A DNA stretch of 64,000 nt, taken from assembly GCF_900100605.1 (NCBI RefSeq), contig NZ_FNCN01000023.1, forward strand, positions 36,402 to 100,401, given 5' to 3'. Positions 17,641 to 26,817 of the stretch are shown in pieces (position 1 is the stretch's first letter; each line of letters starts with the position of its first letter). A program made the position numbers and the translations under genes. Source of the stretch: Sinosporangium album. GTDB lineage: Bacteria > Actinomycetota > Actinomycetes > Streptosporangiales > Streptosporangiaceae. The notes beneath the pieces are model-generated. The model worked only from the letters and a program-made list of their open reading frames with translations, did no database searches and was not told the origin of the DNA.

Positions 17641-17869
17641 GGCGACCTCTCTACTGCATGTGGAAACATGTGATCGTTTAGGCAACGGGCGGGCCGTCCA
17701 TCCGGTTCCCGCGGTGCCGTACACCTCACCGAACCAGCATGGATCGGCGTGGAAACGCGAGGCGCGATCGTGGGCGAATTCCCCCGCATGGATGAGTGAT
17801 CGGAGACGAAAGTACGGCACGGCCGCGTCAGCAAGAAACTTGCAACCTGACGACGCTACATTGCCCGGG

Positions 17870-18838
17870 ATGAAAGCGAAGATATCGGGCGCAGCCTCCT
17901 ACCTGCCCGAACAGACGATCACGAGCCGGGAAACGGAGCTCCAGATCGAGGGGTACGCCCCCATCCCGGGGATCATCGAGCGTTTGACCGGCATACAGCG
18001 GCGGCACATCGCGGCCGACGATCAGCAGGCCTCGGATTTAGCCGTCGAGGCCGTGCGCCGGCTCGACGGGTTCCACCCGGCCGGAGTGGACCTATTGATC
18101 TTCGCCTCGGCCTCGCAGGACATGGTGGAGCCCGCCACCGCTCACATCGTGGCGGCCAAGCTGGGGCTCTCCTGCCCGGTGTTCGATGTGAAGAACGCCT
18201 GCAACAGCGTGCTCAACGGCTTGCAGGTCGCCGAGGCGCTGATCGCCAAGGGGGCGTACCGCACGGTTCTGGTGTGCACGGGCGAGATGCCGTCGCGGGC
18301 GGCGCGGCGGCGGATCGCCGACCGGGAGCAGTTCGTGGACGCCTTCGCCGGGTTCACGCTCTCGGACTCGGGTGGCGCGGTCCTGCTGACGGCCGACCCC
18401 CAGCGAGGCATCTTCTACAGCGATTTCTCGGCTGATTCCACCGCGTGGGCGATTGGCACGCTCCCGGGCGGCGGGTCCGCGCACCCCCGCGATCCGGAGT
18501 TCTCCTATTTCCGGGGCGACGGACGCAGACTGCGGGAGGCTTTCGAGCTGACCGGCCCCGACATCTTCCTCAACGCGCTCAAGAACACCGGGCTGACCTG
18601 GGACGACTTCGCGATGGTGGCGGTGCACCAGGTGGCGGTGCCGTACCTCGCGTTCATGGCGGACCTCCTGGGCATCCCTGAAAAGAAGCTGGTGGTGACG
18701 CTGCCCGAGCACGGCAACTGCGCCTCGGCCACGCTGCCGCTCCACCTGTCCAAGGGCGACTTCGCGCCGGGTGACCGGGTGGCGCTGCTGGGGCTCGGCG
18801 GCGGGATCAGCCTGGGCGTGATGCTGGCGGAGATGTGA
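17870..18838 (+). CDS. KAS III / OleA-like condensing enzyme
   Basis: 322 aa thiolase-fold enzyme. The catalytic triad is visible as C111 (KNACNSVLNG), H253 (AVHQVA) and N283 (HGNCAS), so it should be active. FabH-type enzymes start fatty-acid synthesis; OleA-type enzymes join two acyl chains head to head. A glutamate in VEPATA (E87) lies 24 residues before the Cys, compatible with the OleA base, but this needs alignment. The following ligase and reductase genes favour an OleA-like role. It is the first gene of a five-gene operon whose members overlap by 1-4 bp. Confidence 0.88.
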   Translation: MKAKISGAASYLPEQTITSRETELQIEGYAPIPGIIERLTGIQRRHIAADDQQASDLAVEAVRRLDGFHPAGVDLLIFASASQDMVEPATAHIVAAKLGLSCPVFDVKNACNSVLNGLQVAEALIAKGAYRTVLVCTGEMPSRAARRRIADREQFVDAFAGFTLSDSGGAVLLTADPQRGIFYSDFSADSTAWAIGTLPGGGSAHPRDPEFSYFRGDGRRLREAFELTGPDIFLNALKNTGLTWDDFAMVAVHQVAVPYLAFMADLLGIPEKKLVVTLPEHGNCASATLPLHLSKGDFAPGDRVALLGLGGGISLGVMLAEM

Positions 18839-19590
18839 TGCCGAAGCTCTGGGTGGTGATCCCCGCCTACAACGAGGCACACGGGATCATCGGCACACTC
18901 CGCGCGCTCGAAGCGCAGCAGGACCGTGATTTCGCCGTGGTCGTGGTGGACAACGCGAGCACCGACGGCACCGGGCGGGTGGTGCGGGACTTCGCGGCGG
19001 CCTCCGGCCTGCCGGTGGAGGTGATCGACGAGAGCCGCAAGGGCACGGGGGCGGCCTCCGACACCGGCATACGGCACGCCATCGCGCGCGGCGCCACCCA
19101 TATCGCCAGGACCGACGCCGACTGCCTGCCGCGCGCCGACTGGACGCGCAACATCCGCAGGGGTTTCGCCGAGGGGCTGGAGCTGGTCGGCGGCAAGCTG
19201 AGGCCGCGTACGGACGAATACCGGCTGAGGTTCTGGGAGCGGCATTTCATCCCGTTTGTCGTGGAGGTCGCCGCGACCTTCGGCAAGCTGCGCCCGAGCA
19301 ACCGCGACCCCGAGCACCGGGGGCCCTACGTCATGATGCCGGGTTCCACGCTCGCCATCACCGCGTCCCTGTATGAGCGGGTCGGCGGCTTCCCGAGGTC
19401 GGCGATCGAGGAGCTGCACGAGGACCGCGCGCTGGTCAACAAGGTGCGCCGGGTGACGGGGGCCTACGCCTCCCGCCGGGACGTCGTCGTCTACGGGTCG
19501 GTACGGCGCCTGCGCGCATACGGCCTGATCGGCACATTGGCGTGGTACATCGGACACCACAACCGCCCGGACGTGATCGATATCCGATGA
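18838..19590 (+). CDS. Family 2 glycosyltransferase
   Basis: 250 aa. The N-terminus is a GT-A nucleotide-sugar fold: WVVIPAYNEAHGIIGTL, VVVVDNASTDGT, and the metal-binding DxD at D93-D95 (RTDADC). No transmembrane segments are visible, so it is probably cytosolic or peripheral. The ATG at 18838 overlaps the TGA of the condensing-enzyme gene by one base, so it is translationally coupled. In this operon it may glycosylate the lipid product or an intermediate; the acceptor is unknown. Confidence 0.88.
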   Translation: MPKLWVVIPAYNEAHGIIGTLRALEAQQDRDFAVVVVDNASTDGTGRVVRDFAAASGLPVEVIDESRKGTGAASDTGIRHAIARGATHIARTDADCLPRADWTRNIRRGFAEGLELVGGKLRPRTDEYRLRFWERHFIPFVVEVAATFGKLRPSNRDPEHRGPYVMMPGSTLAITASLYERVGGFPRSAIEELHEDRALVNKVRRVTGAYASRRDVVVYGSVRRLRAYGLIGTLAWYIGHHNRPDVIDIR

Positions 19591-20786
19591 GTCCCCTGAT
19601 CGATCACGAAACGCGGCTCTACCTGGCCGCGCATCCGGTGATTTATCCCCTTCTACGATTACTCACGAGGTTCGGGCCGGTCATCCGTGTGCCCGGAGTC
19701 GGCGTCGTCGTGAACGACGCCGCGACAGCCCGTGCCGTACTCATGGACAAGCGGTTCCGCAAGGACGGCCCCGGCTCGCCCGGCGACCTGTGGACGCCGG
19801 TGCTCGGCCCCTCGGTGCTGCTCAACATGGAAGGCCCGGCCCACGCGCGGCTGCGCGCCCGCCTGGCCTCCCTGTTCGGCTCGGGCTACGTCGACCGGCT
19901 GGTCGCCGAGGTGCTGCGCGAGCCGCTGGCCGACCTCGCGGCCCGGCTCGACCGGGGGGAGAGCCTGGACCTGGCCAACGCCGTACGCGTCATGGCGGGC
20001 GCGGTGATCTGCCGCGTGATCGGCCTCGGCGAGGTGTCGCCGACTCGGGCGCGCGAGCTGTTCGAGGCAGGGGAGCGCGTCGTCTCGATGGTGTCGCTGC
20101 GGTCGCGGCGGCTCTCACCGCGCCAGGTCGCCATCGCACGCCACGTGCTGAACGGCATCGGCGACATCGCCGAGGCCGCCTACACCGCAGGCGACGAGAA
20201 CACGGTCACGGGGCGCATGCGCGGACTCGGGCTGACCGCGGCGGAGGCGCGCGGCGCGGCCGGGGCCTTCTTCCTCACCGGCACCGAGACCGTCGCCACC
20301 TTCGTGCCCCGCCTGGTCGCCCTCCTCCACGACCACCGGGCCGACCACCGGGTCGACCACCGGGCCGACCACCGGGCCGACAAGCTCGAACGAGCCGACC
20401 CGTCCGACCCCGCCGACCTGGGCGGCCTGATCGACGAGGCCATGCGGGTCACCACCCCCACCCCGGTGATGCTGCGCTCGGTGTCGGCGCCCGCCGAGGT
20501 GGGAGGAAAGCGGGTAAGGCCCGGCGACCGGATCGTCATCGTCACGCACAACTGCACCCGCGCCTACGGCCCCTTCGACCCCGACCTCCCCCATCCGCCG
20601 GAGCTGCGACGCCTCTGGTTCGGCGCCGGCCCCCACTTCTGCATCGGCTATCCGCTGGCCATGGCTGAGATCACCGCCATAGCGCGGGTGGTCGCGGCCC
20701 CCTCCATCCGCGTCGTACGGCGGCGCGCGGCCCGGCGAGTGCTCATACCCGCCTACCGTGAATTGTGGATTCGGAAAGACCGTTGA
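19587..20786 (+). CDS. Cytochrome P450 in the OleA-like operon
   Basis: 399 aa. Recognisable motifs: I-helix GTETVA, K-helix EAMR (ExxR) and heme loop FGAGPHFCIG. The start overlaps the glycosyltransferase stop (ATGA). An unusual insertion of near-repeats DHRADHRVDHRADHRADK (about residues 250-267) sits between the I helix and ExxR, encoded by a 12-15 bp repeat at about 20330-20385. It probably oxidises the acyl product of the pathway; redox partners are not encoded nearby. Confidence 0.9.
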   Translation: MSPLIDHETRLYLAAHPVIYPLLRLLTRFGPVIRVPGVGVVVNDAATARAVLMDKRFRKDGPGSPGDLWTPVLGPSVLLNMEGPAHARLRARLASLFGSGYVDRLVAEVLREPLADLAARLDRGESLDLANAVRVMAGAVICRVIGLGEVSPTRARELFEAGERVVSMVSLRSRRLSPRQVAIARHVLNGIGDIAEAAYTAGDENTVTGRMRGLGLTAAEARGAAGAFFLTGTETVATFVPRLVALLHDHRADHRVDHRADHRADKLERADPSDPADLGGLIDEAMRVTTPTPVMLRSVSAPAEVGGKRVRPGDRIVIVTHNCTRAYGPFDPDLPHPPELRRLWFGAGPHFCIGYPLAMAEITAIARVVAAPSIRVVRRRAARRVLIPAYRELWIRKDR

Positions 20787-22252
20787 ACGATCTCATCACC
20801 GGCATCCTCGAGACGGCCGCCTGCCACCCGGACGCCGTCGCCGTCGTGGACGGCGACGGCCGCACGCACACCTTCGGTGAGCTGCGGGCCCGGATCCACT
20901 CCCTGCGCGCGGCCTTCATGGAGGGCGACGACGGCGCGGTGCTGTTCGCCGTACGGCCCGGCCCCGACGCCGTGGCCCTGGCCCTCGGCGCGGTGGCCGC
21001 CGGGCGCACCCTGGTGCTCGCCGACCCCGGCGTCGCGCCCTCGGTGTTCGCCGACCGGATGGCCCTCACCAAGCCCGCCTGGGTGGTCGCCGAGTCGTTC
21101 CTCTACACCTTGAGCGGCCCTCTGAGCGGCCTCGCCCGGCGGCGGGGGCTGCTGCTGCCGCGCCTGGCCGACCCGGCGCCCGGCCATCCGGTACGGCATC
21201 TGCGTGCCGGGCCGTGGCTTCCCGGGGTGCCGCGCGGCGCGCTCAGCCTGGCGCGCGGGCTCCGCCGTACCGGCACGGGGGCGATCTCGGGGGCGCTCGA
21301 CGACCCGGCCCTGGTCGTCTTCACGTCGGGGACGACCGGGCATCCGCGCGGGGTCGTGCACACGAGGAGGTCCCTCGGCGCGGGGATCGAGCTGTTCCTG
21401 TCCGCCGTGCCCATGCGGCCGGGGGACGTGGTGCACACCGATCAGCTCATGCTGGGGCTGCCCGCGCTGCTGGCGGGGGCCACCTGGTCGCTGCCGGGGC
21501 GCGGCGGCCTGGCCGCCGAGCTGGCCGCGCGCCGCGCCACCCACGCCTTCGGCGTGCCGGTCAGGCTCGACGCGGCGCTCCGCGAGTCGCCTGTGCTGCC
21601 GGACACGCTGCGTTACCTGCTGCTCGGCGCGGCCCCGGCCCCGCCCGCCGTGCTGCGGCGGGCCATCGCGTCCGCGCCGCACGCCGAAGTGCTGTCGGTG
21701 TACGCCATGACCGAGGCGCTGCCCATCGCGGTCATCTCCGCGCGGGACAAGCTCGCGTCCCCGGGCGCGGTGGGCACGCCGCTGGTGAAGGTGCGGGTGG
21801 GCGCCGACGGTGAGCTGATGGTGTCCGGGCCGAATGTGGCGTGGGGTTACCTTGGCGGGAAGCGGCTGCGGGAGGTGGCGACCGGAGACCTCGGCCGCTT
21901 CGACGACGAGGGCGGGCTGGTGCTGCTCGGCCGGAAGAAGGACATGATCCTCCGCGACGGCGTGAACATCTACCCGGGCCTCTACGAGCCGGCCGTCGCC
22001 GCGCTTCCCGGGGTCGCCGAGGCGGCGATCGTCGGCCTGGCCGATGAGGAGACGGGTGATGAGGAGGTCGTCCTGGCACTTGTGCCCGACGCGGACGAGG
22101 ACCTCGACGTGGAGCGGGTGCGGGCGGCGCTGCCGTCGTTCGTGGACGCGTGGGCGCTGCCCGATCGAATCGCGGTCGTGGCGGGCCTTCCGCGGTCGGG
22201 CCGTACCGACAAGGTGGACCGTGCGGCGCTGCGGGCGGAGGTGGCCGAATGA
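20783..22252 (+). CDS. AMP-dependent acyl ligase, OleC-like
   Basis: About 489 aa from a TTG at 20783 with GGAAAG 6 bp upstream; a GTG at 20765 would add six residues but has no ribosome site. Adenylate-forming motifs are present: P-loop FTSGTTGHPRGVV, the motif GYLGG, and the A8 region LGRKKDMILRDGVNIYP. SGRTDKVDR supplies the A10 lysine. No carrier domain follows. OleC homologues close beta-hydroxy acids to beta-lactones using ATP. A general acyl-CoA/ACP ligase is the alternative, but the flanking OleA/OleD-like genes favour OleC. Confidence 0.85.
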   Translation: MNDLITGILETAACHPDAVAVVDGDGRTHTFGELRARIHSLRAAFMEGDDGAVLFAVRPGPDAVALALGAVAAGRTLVLADPGVAPSVFADRMALTKPAWVVAESFLYTLSGPLSGLARRRGLLLPRLADPAPGHPVRHLRAGPWLPGVPRGALSLARGLRRTGTGAISGALDDPALVVFTSGTTGHPRGVVHTRRSLGAGIELFLSAVPMRPGDVVHTDQLMLGLPALLAGATWSLPGRGGLAAELAARRATHAFGVPVRLDAALRESPVLPDTLRYLLLGAAPAPPAVLRRAIASAPHAEVLSVYAMTEALPIAVISARDKLASPGAVGTPLVKVRVGADGELMVSGPNVAWGYLGGKRLREVATGDLGRFDDEGGLVLLGRKKDMILRDGVNIYPGLYEPAVAALPGVAEAAIVGLADEETGDEEVVLALVPDADEDLDVERVRAALPSFVDAWALPDRIAVVAGLPRSGRTDKVDRAALRAEVAE

Positions 22253-23169
22253 GGGTGGCGGTGACGGGGGCGTCGGGGTTCGTGGGGGGCGCGGTGTGCC
22301 GTGCCGCCGTCGCGGCGGGGTGGTCGGTGCACGCGTTCGGCCGCCGCGTCCCGGCTCCGGCCCATGTGGCCGGCGCGGCGTACCGCTCGTGGGATCTGCT
22401 GGGCGCGCGGCCGGGCGCGCTGCCCGAGGTGGACGCGGTGATCCACTGCGCGGGGAGCGTGACCGACTGGGGGCCGCCGCGCCGGATCTGGGCCGCCAAC
22501 GTCCACGGCACGCGCGCGGCCCTGGCCGCTTTCCCCGAGGCCAGGTTCGTGCATGTGAGTACGGCGAGCGTCTATGACCCGTTCCGCCCGACGGTGATGG
22601 CGCGCGAGCGCGAGGCACCGGTCGGGCGCTACGTCAACGCTTACGGCGCCTCGAAGGCGTGCGCCGAGCGGCTGGTCGCGGGGCGTGGTGTCGTGCTGCG
22701 TCCGCATGCGGTGTACGGCGAAGGCGACACCACCCTGCTCCCCCGTGTGCTCGGCGCGGTCCGGGGTCGGAGGCTGTTCGCGGTGGGGGACGGACGCCAG
22801 TGGATCAGCCTGACGTCGGTCGGCAACCTCGTCGCGGCGTGTCTGCTGGCGGCGGCGGGCCCTGTGGAGCGCGGCGTCTACAACGTGACGGACGCCGAGC
22901 CGGTGGTCCTCGACGACGCCCTGCGCGCGGTCCTGCGCGAGCGGCGGGTGCCCGCCGAGCCGTGCTATCTGCCGCTGCGGCTGGTCGAGCCGCTCGCGGC
23001 TCTGGCGGAGGCGGTCTTCACGGGGTTCGGGGCGGACAGGCCGCCGCGGTTGACGCGGTATGCGGTCGGGCATCTGGCGGTGGAGCGCACGCTCGACATC
23101 TCGGCGGCGCGGCGCGACCTGGGCTTCGCACCGCAACCCACCTGTTTCTCAGGGGCCGCCGACTGGTGA
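22249..23169 (+). CDS. NAD(P)-dependent epimerase/3-beta-HSD-type reductase, OleD-like
   Basis: 306 aa extended SDR. The cofactor loop is TGASGFVG (6-13). The catalytic residues are S104 (VHVSTASVY), Y132 and K136 (YGASKACAE). OleD reduces the 2-alkyl-3-ketoacid made by OleA, and the sequence has the same overall layout as 3-beta-hydroxysteroid dehydrogenase-type SDRs. The ATG overlaps the ligase stop (ATGA), closing the operon. No alpha/beta hydrolase (OleB) follows; the next gene is an LCP protein after a 111-bp gap. Confidence 0.87.
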   Translation: MRVAVTGASGFVGGAVCRAAVAAGWSVHAFGRRVPAPAHVAGAAYRSWDLLGARPGALPEVDAVIHCAGSVTDWGPPRRIWAANVHGTRAALAAFPEARFVHVSTASVYDPFRPTVMAREREAPVGRYVNAYGASKACAERLVAGRGVVLRPHAVYGEGDTTLLPRVLGAVRGRRLFAVGDGRQWISLTSVGNLVAACLLAAAGPVERGVYNVTDAEPVVLDDALRAVLRERRVPAEPCYLPLRLVEPLAALAEAVFTGFGADRPPRLTRYAVGHLAVERTLDISAARRDLGFAPQPTCFSGAADW

Positions 23170-23280
23170 CCCCCTTCTTGATCAACCCTTTGCGCGACCC
23201 GAGTTGGGTTATTAGGCAATCATCCAGAAAAAGTTACTAACCTGTGACAAGTGCCTAGGACCGGGGGTAGTGACGCGAGG

Positions 23281-24651
23281 ATGAGGGACGACAGCACAGG
23301 CCATGGCCTCGCAGCGAGCCTGGCGCTCACACTGGGGTCGGCCCTGCTCTGGGGGTTCGCCCACGTCTGGACGGGACGCACCAAGGTCGGGTTAACGCTG
23401 ATGGCGCTGTTCCTCACGCTGAACGTCGCCGCACTCACGGTGATCACGCTGTTCCGCACGGAGCTCCTCACGCTCATCGTGCAGCCCCGCTGGCTGATCG
23501 TGCTGATGGCCGTCCTGATCGCCCTGGCCCTGGGCTGGATCGCGGTCATCGTCCGCTCCTACCAGCTCGTGCGCCCGCCCGTACACCGCCGGTTCGCCAG
23601 GGGCGCCGCCGCCGCGGTGGCCGGGCTGGTGTGTCTGGCGATCACGGTGCCCCTGGCGTACGCGGCCCACCTCGCCCACGTGTCGCGCGACCTTGTGACC
23701 ACGCTGTTCACCGCGGCCCCCGCCGGCCCGGTCGGCGAGGGCGGCGGCGACGGCGACCCGTGGAAGGGCACCTCGCGCCTCAACCTGCTGCTGATCGGAG
23801 CCGACGCCGCCCCCAACCGGTACGGCGTGCGCACCGACAGCATCACCCTGGCCAGCATCGACATCGAAAGCGGCCACACGGTGCTGTTCGGCCTGCCGCG
23901 CAACCTGCAGAGCGTGCCCATGCCCGCCGGGCCGGCCCGGCAGTGGTTCCCGTTCGGCTTCACCGGCGACGGGCCGCAGACGCCCGGCCTGCTGAACGAG
24001 ATCTACCAGTTCGCCGAGGACCACCCCGAGGTGGTGCCCGGCGTGGCCAACGGCAGGCGCGGCACGACGCTGCTCAAGAGCACGGTCGGTGACATGCTCG
24101 GCCTCGACGTCGACCACTACGCCATGATCGACATGAAGGGGTTCTCCAAGGTCATCGACGCGATGGGCGGCGTCACGGTGACGGTGAAGGAGCCGATCAC
24201 GTACGGCCGGTACAACGAGGGCCTGATCCCGGCCGGCACGCGCAAGCTGAGCGGCGCGCAGGCCCTCTGGTACGGCAGGTCCCGCACCTACGGCGATGAC
24301 TACGTGCGCATGGGCCGCCAGAAGTGCCTGATCAACGCGGTGGTCAAGCAGGCCGAACCGCTGACGGTCCTGCGCAGCTTCGACCGGCTCGCCGGGGCGG
24401 CCAAGGGCGCGATCTCCACCGACCTGCCGCAGGAGCTCCTCCCCGGCCTGGTCGACCTCGCCCACCGGGTGAAGGAGACCAAGATCAAAAGCCTCCAGTT
24501 CGTGCCCCCGCTGATCAACACCGCGGACCCCGACTACAACCTGATCAAGGACAAGGTCGCGGCGGCGCTGGCCACCCGGTCCGCCCCCAAGTCCCCCGGC
24601 GTGAGCCCGAGCCCCCACGAGCCGGTCTCGCTCGACGCCGCCTGCCGCTGA
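23281..24651 (+). CDS. LytR-CpsA-Psr (LCP) family cell-wall ligase
   Basis: 456 aa from ATG 23281. Four hydrophobic segments lead (about 10-30, 38-60, 70-92, 105-128), then an extracytoplasmic LCP domain: LLIGADAAPNRYGVRTDSI, TVLFGLPRN, ALWYGRSRTYGDDYVRMGRQ. These Asp/Arg motifs bind polyprenyl-pyrophosphate substrates. LCP proteins transfer glycopolymers such as teichoic acids or arabinogalactan to peptidoglycan. Most LCP proteins have a single membrane anchor; four are less common. The 111-bp gap with AT-rich stretches suggests its own promoter. Confidence 0.9.
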   Translation: MRDDSTGHGLAASLALTLGSALLWGFAHVWTGRTKVGLTLMALFLTLNVAALTVITLFRTELLTLIVQPRWLIVLMAVLIALALGWIAVIVRSYQLVRPPVHRRFARGAAAAVAGLVCLAITVPLAYAAHLAHVSRDLVTTLFTAAPAGPVGEGGGDGDPWKGTSRLNLLLIGADAAPNRYGVRTDSITLASIDIESGHTVLFGLPRNLQSVPMPAGPARQWFPFGFTGDGPQTPGLLNEIYQFAEDHPEVVPGVANGRRGTTLLKSTVGDMLGLDVDHYAMIDMKGFSKVIDAMGGVTVTVKEPITYGRYNEGLIPAGTRKLSGAQALWYGRSRTYGDDYVRMGRQKCLINAVVKQAEPLTVLRSFDRLAGAAKGAISTDLPQELLPGLVDLAHRVKETKIKSLQFVPPLINTADPDYNLIKDKVAAALATRSAPKSPGVSPSPHEPVSLDAACR

Positions 24652-24713
24652 CCCCTCCTCCGGGCACCCGTCCCCAGGCGCCCGCCCGCCACCCGGCCCC
24701 TTCCTCGCCTCAC

Positions 24714-24758
24714 GGCCCCCTCCCTCGCGCCCCCCTCCCTCGCGGCCCCCTCCCTCGC
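24714..24758. repeat. 15-bp C-rich tandem repeat, three copies
   Basis: GGCCCCCTCCCTCGC and close variants at 24714, 24729 and 24744. It lies in the spacer between the LCP gene and the transporter operon. Confidence 0.7.
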
Positions 24759-24899
24759 TACTTCCTCGCTCTCCCGGCCTCCTCCAGCCCTTGCCGGTCG
24801 CCTCATCGCCGCTTCCTCCAGCCCCGGCCACGAAGGCGTAACGACGCCATCTCTTCGGTTGACGCCCCCTTCCCGACGGCGTATATACACATATAACCG

Positions 24900-24910
24900 A
24901 CTTATTAAGT
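24900..24910. promoter_or_regulatory. Palindrome ACTTA-T-TAAGT upstream of the transporter operon, candidate Rrf2 site
   Basis: A perfect 11-bp palindrome lies in an AT-rich stretch (24880-24920) directly before the ribosome site AGGGAGAAG of the binding-protein gene. Rrf2-family regulators bind AT-rich palindromes, and an Rrf2 gene ends this operon, so autoregulation is a reasonable guess. Confidence 0.45.
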
Positions 24911-24929
24911 AGGAATAAGGGAGAAGTTC

Positions 24930-26003
24930 ATGAGAGCTCGCAGGGTACGCGGGATCGCAGCCGCGCTGGCCGCCATCGCGGTGACCGCCCTCGCGGCTGC
25001 CTGCGGCGGGGGCGACACCGCAAGCACCACGTCACCAAGTGGCGCCGGAGCGGGCGCCCCCAAGGAGGTCAGGCTCGGCTTCTTCCCCAACATCACGCAC
25101 TCGACGGCGCTCGTGGGTGTGGAGAAGGGGCTGTTCGCCAAGCACCTCGGCAGCGGCACGGCCCTGAAGACCAGCACCTTCAACGCCGGCCCCGCCGCCA
25201 TCGAGGCGGTGTTCTCCGGCGCCATCGACGCGACCTACATCGGCCCCAACCCCGCGATCAACGCCTGGGCCCGCTCCAAGGGCCAGGCCATCAAGATCAT
25301 CGCCGGTTCGGCCTCCGGCGGCGTCTACCTGGTCGTCAAGCCCGAGATCAAGTCCATCGAGGACCTCAAGGGCAAGAAGATCGCGACCCCGCAGCTCGGC
25401 AACACCCAGGACGTGGCGCTGCGCTACCTCCTCCAGGAGAAGGGCTTCAAGACCAACACCCAGGGCGGCGGCGACGTCTCGATCATTCCGCAGGAGAACT
25501 CCCAGACCCTCCAGACCTTCGCGACCGGCGACATCGACGGCGCGTGGGTGCCCGAGCCGTTCGCCAGCCGCCTGATCAAGGAGAGCGGCGCCAAGGTGCT
25601 CGTCGACGAGCGGGACCTCTGGCCGAACAAGCAGTTCGTGATCACGCACCTGATCGTCCGGCAGGAGTTCGCCAAGCAGCACCCCGACACCGTCAAAAAG
25701 CTGCTTGAGGCCCACGTGGAGGCCAACGCCCAGATCGCCTCCGACCCGGCGGGCTCCGCGCAGACCGTGAACGCGGCCCTGGAGAAGCTCACCGGCAAGC
25801 CGCTCAAGCCCGAGGTCCTCGACCCTGCCTTCAAGAACATCACCTTCACCAACGACCCGATCGCCTCCTCCCTCGTGGGAAGCGCCGACCACGCCGTCAA
25901 GGTGGGCCTGCTCGAACCGGTCGACCTGAACGGGATCTACGACCTCAAGGTTCTCAACGAGATCCTCACCGCCAAGGGACAGCAGGGAGTCGCCGACAAA
26001 TGA
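24930..26003 (+). CDS. ABC transporter substrate-binding lipoprotein (SsuA/TauA/NrtA type)
   Basis: 357 aa. A signal peptide ends in a lipobox (LAAACGG). The mature protein carries the aliphatic-sulfonate/nitrate/taurine binding fold: RLGFFPNITHSTALVGVEKG, ATYIGPNPAINAWARSKG, GDIDGAWVPEPFASRLI. It would capture a sulfonate or similar anion outside the cell for the ATPase and permease encoded next. AGGGAGAAG precedes the ATG. The regulator downstream favours sulfur supply, but nitrate or pyrimidine-precursor substrates cannot be excluded. Confidence 0.9.
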   Translation: MRARRVRGIAAALAAIAVTALAAACGGGDTASTTSPSGAGAGAPKEVRLGFFPNITHSTALVGVEKGLFAKHLGSGTALKTSTFNAGPAAIEAVFSGAIDATYIGPNPAINAWARSKGQAIKIIAGSASGGVYLVVKPEIKSIEDLKGKKIATPQLGNTQDVALRYLLQEKGFKTNTQGGGDVSIIPQENSQTLQTFATGDIDGAWVPEPFASRLIKESGAKVLVDERDLWPNKQFVITHLIVRQEFAKQHPDTVKKLLEAHVEANAQIASDPAGSAQTVNAALEKLTGKPLKPEVLDPAFKNITFTNDPIASSLVGSADHAVKVGLLEPVDLNGIYDLKVLNEILTAKGQQGVADK

Positions 26004-26791
26004 CAGCTCCGCTCACAGAGCACACCGAAAGCCGGCCCGAGGGCGCCACGCCCGCGGTCCGGCTTGCCGGTGTCTCCAAGATGTACGGCACGGGCAAGGC
26101 CGGCATCCTCGCCCTCGACAACGTCGACCTCACCGTCGCGCAGGGCGAGTTCGTCTGCCTGCTCGGCGCCTCCGGCTGCGGCAAAAGCACCATGCTCTCG
26201 CTCGTCGCCGGCCTCGACGCGCCGAGTGCCGGCAAGATCGACCTCGACGGGCGCCGGGTCTCCCTCATGTTCCAGGAGCCCGCGCTGTTCCCCTGGCTGA
26301 CCGTCTCCGCGAACGTCGAAATGGCCCTCCGGGCCAAAAAGCTCGACAAACGCCAGCGACGCGCCAGCGCCCTGGAGTTCCTGGACATGGTCCACCTCGG
26401 CGGGTTCGGCGACAAGCGCCCCCACGAGCTGTCGGGCGGCATGCGCCAGCGCGTCGCCCTGGCCCGGTCCCTCGCCCAAGACTCCGACGTGCTCCTCATG
26501 GACGAGCCGTTCGGCGCGCTCGACGCCATGACCCGCGACCTGCTCCACGACGAGCTCGAACGCATCTGGCGGGAACGCACCCTGGCCGTGCTCTTCGTCA
26601 CGCACAACGTGCGCGAAGCCGTACGGCTCGGCGACCGCGTCGTCCTCCTCAGCAGCCGGCCCGGCAAGGTCGTCCAGGACTTCCCCGTCACGCTCGCGCG
26701 GCCCCGCCGTACCGACTCCACGGAGGTCGCCCGCATCGCCGCCGAGATCACCGACCACCTGCGCACAGAAGTGGTACGGCATGCACGTTGA
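26000..26791 (+). CDS. ABC transporter ATP-binding protein (SsuB/TauB type)
   Basis: 263 aa. Walker A is GASGCGKST, the Q-loop is FQEPALFPWLTV, the signature is LSGGMRQR, Walker B is VLLMDEPFGALD and the H-loop is FVTHNVREA. The FPWLTV Q-loop is typical of sulfonate/nitrate importers. Its start overlaps the binding-protein stop by 4 bp, so it is co-translated. Confidence 0.92.
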   Translation: MTAPLTEHTESRPEGATPAVRLAGVSKMYGTGKAGILALDNVDLTVAQGEFVCLLGASGCGKSTMLSLVAGLDAPSAGKIDLDGRRVSLMFQEPALFPWLTVSANVEMALRAKKLDKRQRRASALEFLDMVHLGGFGDKRPHELSGGMRQRVALARSLAQDSDVLLMDEPFGALDAMTRDLLHDELERIWRERTLAVLFVTHNVREAVRLGDRVVLLSSRPGKVVQDFPVTLARPRRTDSTEVARIAAEITDHLRTEVVRHAR

Positions 26792-26817
26792 ACCAACCGC
26801 CGGAGAGGTGGCCCGCC

